DNA of 7,343 bases, taken from NCBI GenBank assembly GCA_947505565.1, contig CANNLB010000110.1, positions 1-7,343 of the forward strand, given 5' to 3'. The stretch's first letter is position 1, and the number at the start of each line of letters is the position of its first letter. Of this stretch, positions 1 through 6,256 are shown piece by piece. This stretch comes from Acidobacteriota bacterium (lineage in GTDB: Bacteria > Acidobacteriota > Terriglobia > Bryobacterales > Bryobacteraceae). The notes beneath the pieces are model-generated. The model was given only the letters and a program-made list of their open reading frames with translations, did no database searches and was not told the origin of the DNA. The position numbers and the translations under genes were made by a program.

Positions 1-2
1 AC

Positions 3-854
3 AAAACCGAAAAGGCCAAACCGAACGGCGACCGCCTCCGTGAGTGGAACGACGCCAATCTCGACGCCATGGAGCAGGGCCTCTATTCCACCGCCCCCGT
101 CTATCCCGCCCTCGAAAAGCTTACCCTGACGACGTTTTTCCAAAACCTCGTTGCCACCTTCGGCCCCACCGAACCGTTTGTCGTTAAGATCCTCGCCGGC
201 CGCACCCCTGCCGAGGCCGCCGATTTCTACGTGACCAACTCCAAGCTCGCCGACGTAGCCGTCCGTAAGTCTCCGGCCGCTTTTGACGACCCGATGATGA
301 CCGTCGTCCAAGCGCTCGAAGGGCCCGCCCGGATCGCTCGCAAGCGTTATGAAGATCGCGTCCAAGCCGTCACGACCGCCAGCGCCTCCCGCATCGCCCA
401 AGCCCGTTTCGCCGCTTACGGCGACGGCGCATACCCGGATGCCACCTTCACCCTCCGCCTCACCTACGCCCCCATCAAGGGCTACACCAACGCCGCCGGC
501 GTCACTGTCCCGTGGGCCAGCGATTTCTCCGGCCTGTTTGCCCGTGCTACTGGCGTCGAGCCCTTTGCGCTTCCCTCCAACTGGCTGGCGGCGAAGTCCA
601 CGCTGAAGCTCAATACGCCTTACGACTTCGTCTCAACAGCCGATACCCACGGCGGCAACTCCGGCAGCCCCACCGTAAACACGAAAGGCGAACTCATCGG
701 GATTCTCTTCGACGGGAACCTCGAAGGCCTCCCCAACCAGTACCTCTATCGCGACACCCGGGGACGCTCGGTCCATGTCGCCAGCCAAGGCATTCTAGAA
801 GGCCTGCGCAAGGTCTACAAAGCAACTTCGGTTCTCAAGGAACTCGGCTTCTAG
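3..854 (+). CDS. S46 family dipeptidyl-peptidase (DPP7/DPP11 type), C-terminal part
   Basis: The frame is open from base 3, so this is the 3' part of a gene starting upstream. About 283 codons are present, against roughly 700 residues for the S46 family. S46 enzymes are periplasmic or surface serine exopeptidases of Gram-negatives that remove dipeptides from peptide N-termini. The hallmark GGNSGSP is at 651-671, with the nucleophilic Ser codon at 660-662; the His and Asp of the triad would lie upstream, outside the window. Eighteen residues after the Ser is the FDGN motif (708-719). Its Gly (714-716) occupies the position known to separate DPP7 (Gly, hydrophobic/aliphatic P1) from DPP11 (Arg, acidic P1), so a DPP7-like preference is inferred. 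The C-terminal helix ending in LKELGF is typical of the family. The next gene follows after 18 bp on the same strand. The family call is firm; the substrate preference is inferred from one position. Confidence 0.93.
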   Translation, partial: KTEKAKPNGDRLREWNDANLDAMEQGLYSTAPVYPALEKLTLTTFFQNLVATFGPTEPFVVKILAGRTPAEAADFYVTNSKLADVAVRKSPAAFDDPMMTVVQALEGPARIARKRYEDRVQAVTTASASRIAQARFAAYGDGAYPDATFTLRLTYAPIKGYTNAAGVTVPWASDFSGLFARATGVEPFALPSNWLAAKSTLKLNTPYDFVSTADTHGGNSGSPTVNTKGELIGILFDGNLEGLPNQYLYRDTRGRSVHVASQGILEGLRKVYKATSVLKELGF

Positions 855-872
855 GAAAAGCATCTCACTCGC

Positions 873-1778
873 ATGAAACAACTACTCCTCACCGTCCTGG
901 CCTCCTTCGCCGCATTCGGCCAAGGCGGCTACAACGGACCCGGTCGGTACGAAATCATCAGCAACGTCTCACGGAAGGTGCTGGACCTCGACCGCAACGA
1001 CCAACGCACGATCATTCAATACGAAAGTCGCGGCACCGATAACCAGACGTGGGATATTCAGGATGCCGGCGGCGGCTTCGTCATTCTCCGGAATGGGATG
1101 AACGGCAACGCCCTCACGCAGACCCGGAGCAACAATTCGGAGCCGGTCTCAGGGCAGCCCACCAACAACAGCGACGCCCAGCGCTGGCGCGTTGAATCCG
1201 GTAAAAACGGTTCGGTGATTCTCGTCAACGCCTCCGGTAAGGCTCTCGATATTCCCAACGGATCGACTAACAATGGCGTGAAGATCAATACTTACGACCG
1301 TAACAACGAAGTCAACCAGCAATGGAGTCTTCGCTTGGTCTCCGGCAACTTAAATCAGCAAAACAACAACAATCGGGGTAGTCGCCAGGGCAACAGCCGT
1401 TACGACAACAACGACAACAATCGACTCCCGCCCAAAAACGGCGGCATGGGTGCCGGAGCCGGCAACCGACAGAAGTACTTCGACCAAAACGCCCAGATGT
1501 GGAAGATCGATGGCGACGGGGCCTGCTTCTACAACGACACCGATTTTCACGGCGATGCGTTCTGCGTCTTCTCCGGCGACCAGCGCCTCCGGTTGGGCAA
1601 CGATTGGAACAACCGGTTCAGTTCAATCCGTTTCTTCGGTCGGGCCTCCCGCATCGACGTCTTTGACGAGGCGGACCATCGCGGCCGCAGCGAAGCGATC
1701 ACCCGCGACGTGACGAATATGCGCAATCTGAACCGCGGCAACTGGAACAACCGCATCAGTTCCTTCCGCGTCAACTAA
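873..1778 (+). CDS. secreted ricin-type beta-trefoil lectin fused to a Ca2+-binding beta/gamma-crystallin domain
   Basis: The 301-residue protein begins with a short signal peptide (MKQLLLTVLASFAAFG, predicted cleavage near residue 16-17), so it is exported. Residues about 21-155 form a ricin-B-like beta-trefoil with three QxW motifs (QTW 58-60, QRW 103-105, QQW 149-151), a fold that usually binds sugars. An Asn/Gln/Gly-rich linker (about 159-200) leads to a beta/gamma-crystallin domain (about 215-301) with two Greek keys. Each key carries the microbial double-clamp calcium signature: NNRFSS (246-251) and NNRISS (292-297). Cys218 and Cys231 may form a disulfide and resemble the cysteines of I36/crystallin-type secreted proteins. 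The ATG at 873 is the natural start because it directly precedes the signal peptide; only a weak AGGA lies upstream (853-856). It sits 18 bp after the S46 peptidase and overlaps the permease start by one base. Glycan and calcium binding are inferred from motifs; the biological role is unknown. Confidence 0.88.
   Translation: MKQLLLTVLASFAAFGQGGYNGPGRYEIISNVSRKVLDLDRNDQRTIIQYESRGTDNQTWDIQDAGGGFVILRNGMNGNALTQTRSNNSEPVSGQPTNNSDAQRWRVESGKNGSVILVNASGKALDIPNGSTNNGVKINTYDRNNEVNQQWSLRLVSGNLNQQNNNNRGSRQGNSRYDNNDNNRLPPKNGGMGAGAGNRQKYFDQNAQMWKIDGDGACFYNDTDFHGDAFCVFSGDQRLRLGNDWNNRFSSIRFFGRASRIDVFDEADHRGRSEAITRDVTNMRNLNRGNWNNRISSFRVN
1347..1472 (+). repeat. low-complexity Asn/Gln/Gly-rich linker
   Basis: This part of the lectin/crystallin gene is rich in AAC/AAT codons (for example the cAACAACAACAAT run near 1362-1374 and a second AAC cluster near 1408-1421). 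It encodes a polar, flexible linker between the two folded domains. The repeats are short and imperfect, so this is a composition feature rather than a true tandem array. Such slippage-prone codon runs could vary in length between strains. Confidence 0.6.
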
Positions 1779-1780
1779 TG
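1776..1780 (+). promoter_or_regulatory. TAATG stop/start overlap between the lectin and permease genes
   Basis: The TAA stop of the lectin/crystallin gene (1776-1778) shares its last A with the ATG of the permease (1778-1780). No clear Shine-Dalgarno sequence is visible just before the ATG, so the permease is probably translated by re-initiation from the upstream gene. This makes the two cistrons one transcript. Confidence 0.6.
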
Positions 1781-3076
1781 AGCTGGCTGGCGAAGTATTT
1801 TGAATTGGCCGAACGCGGTACGAACTGGCGGACGGAAGTCCTGGCCGGTTGCACCACGTTTCTGACGATGGCCTACATCATCTTCGTCAACCCGTCCATT
1901 CTGGCGGCCACAGGGATGCCCGTGGCCGCCGTCACCGCCGCCACGTGTCTTTCGGCCGGCCTGGCCAGCATTTTCATGGGTGCCGTCGCCCGCTACCCGC
2001 TCGCGATGGCGCCCGGGATGGGCCTGAACGCGTATTTTACGTACTCGGCAGTCCAAGGTATGGGCGTGCCGTGGCAGACGGCTCTGGGGGCGGTATTCGT
2101 CTCGGGGGCGGCGTTCCTGGTGCTGACGCTCACTGGACTTCGCCGCCGCCTGGTCGAATGCGTCCCGCCCTCCCTCTACGCCGCGGTCGCCGTCGGTATC
2201 GGGCTGTTCATCGCCTTCATCGGCCTAAAGAATGCGGGGCTTGTCGTCGCCCATCCGGCCACGGCGCTCGCGCTGGGCAACCTGCATCAGCCCGGGCCAA
2301 TCGCCGCTCTCGGCGGCCTGCTTCTGACGGCGATCCTACTGGTTCGGCAGGTCCCCGGTGCCATGCTGATCGGCTTGGTCGGCACCGCGCTGCTCACGGG
2401 TTGGGGCCACCCGCCCGCCGCGCAGGCGTCGCTAACCGCCATCGGTGCCACCGCCGGGCAACTCGATATTGCCGGTGCGCTGCGGCTAGGCCTGGCCGAA
2501 ATCATCTTCGCGTTCTTGTTTGTCGACCTTTTCGACAACCTCGGCACGCTGCTCGCCGTTTCCAAACGCGCGGGCCTTCTCGATGCGGCCGGGCGCATTC
2601 CGCGGGTTGAACGCATTCTGGTGGCCGACTCGGTGGCCACCATGGGCGGGGCGCTGCTGGGCACCTCGACGGTCGTCAGCTATATCGAAAGCGCGGCCGG
2701 CGTGGCGGCGGGCGGGCGCAGCGGCGTCACCGCCATCGTCGCGGGGCTGCTCTTTCTGGCGTCCTTTCTGCTCACGCCCTGGCTTGGCACCGTGCCGCCC
2801 TACGCCACCGCCCCAGCCTTGATCCTGGTAGGAGCCCTGATGATGGGTCACGCCTCCGAAATCGACTGGCGCCAACCTGCCATCTCCATTCCGGCGTTTC
2901 TCACCCTGGCCGCCATTCCGCTTACGTTCAGCATCGCGAGCGGTCTCGCCCTCGGCCTGGTCGCTCACACGCTATTGACCGTCGCCGCTGGCCGCGCCCG
3001 GCAGATCAACCCGTTCCTTTACGTTTTAACCGCCATCTTGCTCGCCCGTTTCTATTGGGCACCGGCGGGGCAATGA
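1778..3076 (+). CDS. NCS2/AzgA-type purine nucleobase permease
   Basis: This 432-residue polytopic inner-membrane protein matches the AzgA branch of the nucleobase:cation symporter-2 superfamily (PbuG, PbuO, AdeP, GhxP), which takes up adenine, guanine and/or hypoxanthine with protons. Diagnostic segments are visible: the N-terminal FLTMAYIIFVNP (28-39), AMAPGMGLNAYFTY (76-89), FLFVDLFDNLGT (246-257, the conserved acidic substrate/proton-site helix), and GTSTVVSYIESAAGVAAGGR (295-314). Most of the remainder is hydrophobic helices, and the length is normal for the family. The start overlaps the preceding stop (TAATG); it places the usual hydrophilic lead-in (KYFELAERGTNWRTE) before the first helix, so it is well supported. 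The final 71 bases overlap an opposite-strand reading frame. Which purine is carried cannot be read from the sequence. Confidence 0.94.
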   Translation: MSWLAKYFELAERGTNWRTEVLAGCTTFLTMAYIIFVNPSILAATGMPVAAVTAATCLSAGLASIFMGAVARYPLAMAPGMGLNAYFTYSAVQGMGVPWQTALGAVFVSGAAFLVLTLTGLRRRLVECVPPSLYAAVAVGIGLFIAFIGLKNAGLVVAHPATALALGNLHQPGPIAALGGLLLTAILLVRQVPGAMLIGLVGTALLTGWGHPPAAQASLTAIGATAGQLDIAGALRLGLAEIIFAFLFVDLFDNLGTLLAVSKRAGLLDAAGRIPRVERILVADSVATMGGALLGTSTVVSYIESAAGVAAGGRSGVTAIVAGLLFLASFLLTPWLGTVPPYATAPALILVGALMMGHASEIDWRQPAISIPAFLTLAAIPLTFSIASGLALGLVAHTLLTVAAGRARQINPFLYVLTAILLARFYWAPAGQ

Positions 3077-3335
3077 ACAGCGGGTCGGTCTCGGGCAACA
3101 GCATCACCCAAAGCGCGTAGATCCCCACGCAAGTCCCCACGGGGAATAGCAGCGCCGCCGCCGCGCCGGTGAGAATTCCGCCGGTGTTAGCCCATAACTG
3201 CCATCGCAAACTTCCGCGTCCCGCCAGTATCAGGGGCAGCGACAGCAACAGGCTGAAACGACATAGACCATTACCGAGGCGCTGGAGCGGAATCGTCGAC
3301 AGGTCGTTTCGCTTAGCGCCGGGATCAAACGCCAA
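3006..3335 (-). CDS. small membrane protein, N-terminally cut, of the 'GIYxLWVLLxPET' type
   Basis: I recognise no named function. The 109-residue frame has two hydrophobic helices (about 27-39 and 53-80) ending in PVGTCVGIYALWVMLLPETD. This closely resembles the C-terminus of small uncharacterised bacterial membrane proteins, where a paired helix follows a SLPxLIAGxxLLxxRxWAR-like loop (here SLPLILAG...RWQLWAN) and the protein ends near 'GIYGLWVLLSPETxxLF'. That match argues it is (or recently was) coding, despite the rare TTG start at 3333-3335. The family-like core ends at Phe87 (3075-3077), exactly at the permease stop; the last 22 residues are antisense to the permease C-terminus and probably not conserved. 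Upstream in the same frame lie more hydrophobic codons and then a TAG at 3384-3386. The protein is therefore either an N-truncated product lacking its first helix or the 3' part of a broken gene. The family resemblance is from memory. Confidence 0.5.
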   Translation of the reverse strand: MAFDPGAKRNDLSTIPLQRLGNGLCRFSLLLSLPLILAGRGSLRWQLWANTGGILTGAAAALLFPVGTCVGIYALWVMLLPETDPLFIAPPVPNRNGRARWRLKRKGTG

Positions 3336-3385
3336 CAGCCCCCCGAAGCCCCCGAACCCGATGAGAAAGCCGATCGAAACGACCT
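3301..3385. repeat. 11-bp perfect inverted repeat (AGGTCGTTTCG)
   Basis: AGGTCGTTTCG at 3301-3311 is the exact reverse complement of 3375-3385, with a 63-bp spacer. The inner octamer occurs a third time as GAAACGAC at 3255-3262. The spacing is too large for a Rho-independent terminator and there is no U-tract. The right arm lies next to the in-frame TAG of the interrupted membrane protein. It may be chance in a GC-rich region or a trace of rearrangement. Confidence 0.35.
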
Positions 3386-3437
3386 ACCCACAGATTCCGA
3401 AAGCTGTAAAGACCTTACCCACCGCCCGGATCTGCTC
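3336..3437 (-). pseudogene. probable detached 5' part of the small membrane protein gene, with in-frame TAG
   Basis: Reading upstream in the same frame as the 3006-3335 gene gives VVSIGFLIGFGGFGG, a membrane helix with no start codon of its own, then a TAG stop (3384-3386). Before the stop is a further stretch, EQIRAVGKVFTAFGICG, preceded by a TAA (3438-3440). The pattern RAVGxxxxxFGxxG followed by a glycine-rich helix is what this kind of protein normally carries at its N-terminus, so the TAG appears to interrupt helix 1. A GTG (3420-3422) in this stretch could be an original start. A TTG at 3444-3446 with GGAG just upstream (3451-3454) is another, but the TAA would cut it too. A sequencing or assembly error is possible. 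The stretch lies within 25 bp of the glycosyltransferase stop on the same strand. Confidence 0.4.
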
Positions 3438-3460
3438 TTACGACAAGAAACTCCGCACCC

Positions 3461-4654
3461 TTACTCTACCCGACTGCGTCGCCGTAACCACAACAAAAGC
3501 GTACCGGCTGATACAGCATAGACGACCGCGTTCCAAGGTCCCCTCTCCACCCAACGCCCCGCCGTGCGCCACTCCGCGAGTGCCCAGTATTGCAGCGGGG
3601 TCAACGCGATCCAGACGGCCAACGGTGGCACGGCCAGAACCGACCAATGTGGAAGCAGCCAGGTCAGGTACCAAGGATGCACGTTCGCCGACAGCAGCAG
3701 GATCGCCAGCGTGGTCGTGAGCACACTTCGTTCAAGTTGCTGGGGAATAAGAGCGATTCCGCCGACCAGTCCGATGACGATGTACTTAGCCGCCGCCTTC
3801 GAAGGGGATATCGCCTCGATAATCCAGAACAGGCTCGGGTTGTTCGACCAACCCCCGAGGAACCCGCTCGCAAAATCGGCGTTGTCGCGGATGTCGCTCG
3901 CGTAGGGCAGAAACAGCACCCCCGGCACGACGACGGCCCAGGCCATGCGCCGGTCCGCTCGGATGAACGCCGGCAGGAGCAGCGCCGGCCACCACTTCAC
4001 GGCGATCGCCGCGCCCAGTGCCGCCGCCGAACGGTAGCGCATCGCCAGCGCGAGACTCAGGATCAGCAAGGCATCATTGTGGCCCATTCCTGCAAACTCA
4101 ACGATCGCCAGCGGGCACCAGCCATAGAGCAGGGCGGCCCGTGCCCCGTGCCAGCGCGCCAGGAGCAACAACAGCACCAAATCGGCCAAAATCGAAGGAA
4201 TCTTCTGCGCCCACAGGGTTGACGACAGCCGCGCCATCTCCCGCTGCAGGTGCTCGACGAGCGGCCCGTAGACGGCTTTTAAGTCTTTTCCGTCCACGAA
4301 AGGAAACGTTTCGTCTTGCAGGTGGATCCAACGGGGGTCGCCTGGGCGTTCTTGATAGGGGTTGCCGCCAGCCAATTGCAGCCTCCCTTCCCAACGGTAG
4401 CGATAGAGATCGTCGGTAAACTCGGAGGCCATCGAGAACGCAGTCAGGCGATAAGCCAGCGCGAACATCACTACAAATCGGGCCGACAATAGCCTGCCGG
4501 GGGGACAGAGCTTGGTTACAACGATCAGATATACTAAAGAGCAGAACAAGTAAAGGGCAATGGCCGGGGTGGGATTCCGATGATCCCGTGCGGCCACGAC
4601 CAGCCCGACTAGGCCGCATCCCAAAATTGTTCCGCCTACACCCAGCGCGCGCAT
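3461..4654 (-). CDS. GT-C fold integral-membrane glycosyltransferase (polyprenol-phosphate-sugar dependent, mannosyltransferase-like)
   Basis: The 397-residue protein has about ten hydrophobic helices and the layout of bacterial GT-C enzymes (GT87/MptB-like), which move a sugar, often mannose, from a polyprenyl-phosphate donor on the outer face of the inner membrane. The first extracytoplasmic loop carries the catalytic-type acidic pair in FTDDLYRYRWEGR (Asp81-Asp82), followed by GGNPYQERPGDP (96-107). Further landmarks are AVYGPL (127-132, matching the usual 'xYPPL'), GHND (191-194), VKWWPALLLP (219-228) and the conserved VHPWYLTWLLP (325-335). An arginine-rich tail ends the protein. The frame is open further upstream to 4729, but the ATG at 4652-4654 has a good Shine-Dalgarno (AAGG, 4663-4666) and precedes the first helix, so I chose it. 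It is divergent from the GT2 gene; the interrupted small membrane gene lies just downstream on the same strand. Donor and acceptor are unknown. Confidence 0.83.
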   Translation of the reverse strand: MRALGVGGTILGCGLVGLVVAARDHRNPTPAIALYLFCSLVYLIVVTKLCPPGRLLSARFVVMFALAYRLTAFSMASEFTDDLYRYRWEGRLQLAGGNPYQERPGDPRWIHLQDETFPFVDGKDLKAVYGPLVEHLQREMARLSSTLWAQKIPSILADLVLLLLLARWHGARAALLYGWCPLAIVEFAGMGHNDALLILSLALAMRYRSAAALGAAIAVKWWPALLLPAFIRADRRMAWAVVVPGVLFLPYASDIRDNADFASGFLGGWSNNPSLFWIIEAISPSKAAAKYIVIGLVGGIALIPQQLERSVLTTTLAILLLSANVHPWYLTWLLPHWSVLAVPPLAVWIALTPLQYWALAEWRTAGRWVERGPWNAVVYAVSAGTLLLWLRRRSRVE

Positions 4655-4715
4655 GAACACTACCTTAGCGTTATTCGTTACCAGCCAGTCGACTTTCGAC
4701 CAGATGAAGCGAGAC
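4655..4715. promoter_or_regulatory. short divergent intergenic region between the two glycosyltransferases
   Basis: If the GT-C gene starts at 4654 and the GT2 at 4716 (or 4704), only 49-61 bp separate them. This stretch is locally AT-richer than its surroundings (ACCTTAGCGTTATTCGTTAC). I see no clear -35/-10 pair or operator palindrome. The promoter for each gene probably extends into the other gene's 5' coding region. Confidence 0.35.
4660..4667 (-). promoter_or_regulatory. ribosome binding site of the GT-C gene
   Basis: On the minus strand TAAGGTAG (4667 down to 4660) lies 5-8 bases before the ATG at 4654. It decides the start over the longer frame reaching 4729 and implies that the divergent plus-strand gene does not start at the overlapping ATG at 4653. 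Confidence 0.6.
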
Positions 4716-6251
4716 ATGCTCGATGACACCTTCGCAGGCGTCCACTCTCTGGCTCTGTTCGACTACATGCTGATCGTGCCGTATTTTGTAATTTTGCTGG
4801 TGCTGAGCTTCTACGGCATGCACCGCTACGCCATGATCCGCGGCTATTTCAAGTTCCGCGGCAACCTCCCCACGACCCCTCCTCAAACCTTCACCGAACT
4901 CCCGCCGGTCACGATCCAACTTCCGCTCTTTAACGAGCGCTTCGTGGTGGAACGGCTGATCGAAACGATCGTCAAAATTGACTATCCGAAGGACAAGCTG
5001 CAGATTCAGGTCCTCGACGATTCAACCGACGAGACCCATCCGTTCACCGAACGCCTCGTCGCCGAGTATCGCGCGATGGGTCACCCGATTGAGTACCATC
5101 ACCGGACCAACCGCCACGGCTACAAGGCCGGAGCTCTGCAGGAAGGCTTGAAATCGGCCACCGGCCTTGTCGTCGCCGTTTTTGATGCTGACTTCGTGGT
5201 CCCCACCGACTTTCTGCAAAAGACGATTCATTACTTCGCCGACCCGAAAGTTGGCGTGGTACAGACGCGCTGGACGTATCTCAACCAGAGCGTCAATAAG
5301 CTTACCGAAGTGCAAACAATGTTGCTCGATGGCCACTTCGTGCTCGAGCACGTGGCCCGCGCCGGTGGCGGGCTGTTCTTCAACTTCAATGGCACAGCCG
5401 GGATTCTTCGCAAAGCGATGATCGAAGACGCTGGCGGTTGGCAGCACGATACTTTAACCGAAGACTCCGACCTGTCTTACCGCGCCCAGCTGAAAGGCTG
5501 GCAGTTCCTTTACTTGCCGGACGTGGAATGTCCGAGTGAGTTGCCGGTGGACATGCACGGATTTCAAGTACAGCAGACGCGCTGGTCGAAGGGTCTGACG
5601 CAGTGCGCGAAGAAGCTTCTGCCGATGATTTTGAACAGCGATCAGCCGTGGCGGATTAAGCTTGAAGCGATCTGCCACCTGACGCCGAACATCAGCTACC
5701 CGCTGATGATCCTGATGAGCCTGCTGATGCTGCCGGTGATGATTTGCCGGTTCTACATGGGCTGGATGCAGATGGTGTTTGTCGATCTCCCGTTGATGAT
5801 CGCCAGTTTCTGGTCGATCTCGGCGTTCTACCTGGTCGCCCAACGGCAGTTGCATGGCAAGGGATGGTCGAGGTCGATTTGGCATTTGCCCTGGCTGATG
5901 ATGGCGGGCGTCGCGCTGACGTTATCAAACGCAAAAGCCGTGATGGAAGCGCTCGTCGGCTACCAGACCGCGTTTGCGCGGACGCCGAAATATGGCATCG
6001 GCAAGATCGCGTCGAAAGAGCAGTACAAGAGCAAGATCGGTTCCCTGCCCTACTTCGAACTACTGGCTGGCTGCTACTTCTTACTGATGATCTGGTATTC
6101 GGTTGAGACCTACAACTTCCTGGCGATCCCGTTTCTTTCGCTGTTTGTCGGCGGTTACTTCTGGGCGGCGACAAGCAAGTTCTGGTTCGAGTACCAGAAC
6201 AAGCAAGCGTTTGAGAAGGCCCGCCAGATGCAGGTCGAAGGGGCACGATAA
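4716..6251 (+). CDS. processive-type membrane glycosyltransferase family 2 (cellulose-synthase-like)
   Basis: The protein has 511 residues from the chosen start. An N-terminal helix (LALFDYMLIVPYFVILLVLS) is followed by a cytoplasmic GT2 domain with the full catalytic set: VLDDSTDE (DDS 101-103, UDP-sugar binding), VFDADF (DxD-like DAD 157-159, metal), FNGTAG (224-229), TEDSDL (TED 248-250, catalytic base) and QQTRW (286-290, acceptor-site QxxRW). The C-terminal half has several membrane helices and a FARTPK segment (420-425) typical of this bacterial CesA/CslA-like group. No PilZ domain is present, so c-di-GMP control of the BcsA type is not indicated. Such enzymes polymerise or transfer beta-linked hexoses across the inner membrane; the product here is unknown and no BcsB/C/Z partners are in the window. 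The frame extends to an ATG at 4653, but that start shares bases with the GT-C start codon. ATG at 4704 or 4716 fits better because it directly precedes the first helix; neither has a strong Shine-Dalgarno. Confidence 0.88.
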   Translation: MLDDTFAGVHSLALFDYMLIVPYFVILLVLSFYGMHRYAMIRGYFKFRGNLPTTPPQTFTELPPVTIQLPLFNERFVVERLIETIVKIDYPKDKLQIQVLDDSTDETHPFTERLVAEYRAMGHPIEYHHRTNRHGYKAGALQEGLKSATGLVVAVFDADFVVPTDFLQKTIHYFADPKVGVVQTRWTYLNQSVNKLTEVQTMLLDGHFVLEHVARAGGGLFFNFNGTAGILRKAMIEDAGGWQHDTLTEDSDLSYRAQLKGWQFLYLPDVECPSELPVDMHGFQVQQTRWSKGLTQCAKKLLPMILNSDQPWRIKLEAICHLTPNISYPLMILMSLLMLPVMICRFYMGWMQMVFVDLPLMIASFWSISAFYLVAQRQLHGKGWSRSIWHLPWLMMAGVALTLSNAKAVMEALVGYQTAFARTPKYGIGKIASKEQYKSKIGSLPYFELLAGCYFLLMIWYSVETYNFLAIPFLSLFVGGYFWAATSKFWFEYQNKQAFEKARQMQVEGAR

Positions 6252-6256
6252 CGGAA

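Noticed and set aside
512..1042. 176-codon plus-strand frame spanning the S46/lectin junction
   Set aside because: It is rich in Arg/Pro/His/Ser with no domain, and overlaps two well-supported genes in another frame; a GC-rich shadow.
1362..1421. AAC-rich run considered as a CRISPR-like or tandem repeat
   Set aside because: The units are short and irregular and stay in frame as an Asn-rich linker; no spacer structure.
1849..2968. Long alternative frames (253 codons plus strand; 125 and 160 codons minus strand) inside the permease
   Set aside because: Composition is Arg/Ala/Pro/Gly-rich with no motif, while the permease frame has all family signatures.
3169..3720. 183-codon plus-strand frame covering the 3077-3460 gap
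   Set aside because: Basic, Pro/Ser/Arg-rich and antisense to the membrane protein and the GT-C gene; no recognisable fold or ribosome binding site.
3590..4222. 210-codon plus-strand frame antisense to the GT-C gene
   Set aside because: Gln/Arg/Pro-rich shadow of a membrane-protein gene whose minus-strand reading has clear GT-C motifs.
4655..4729. Longer GT-C start at 4729
   Set aside because: It would add a 25-residue extension antisense to the GT2 gene, whereas the ATG at 4654 has a good Shine-Dalgarno.
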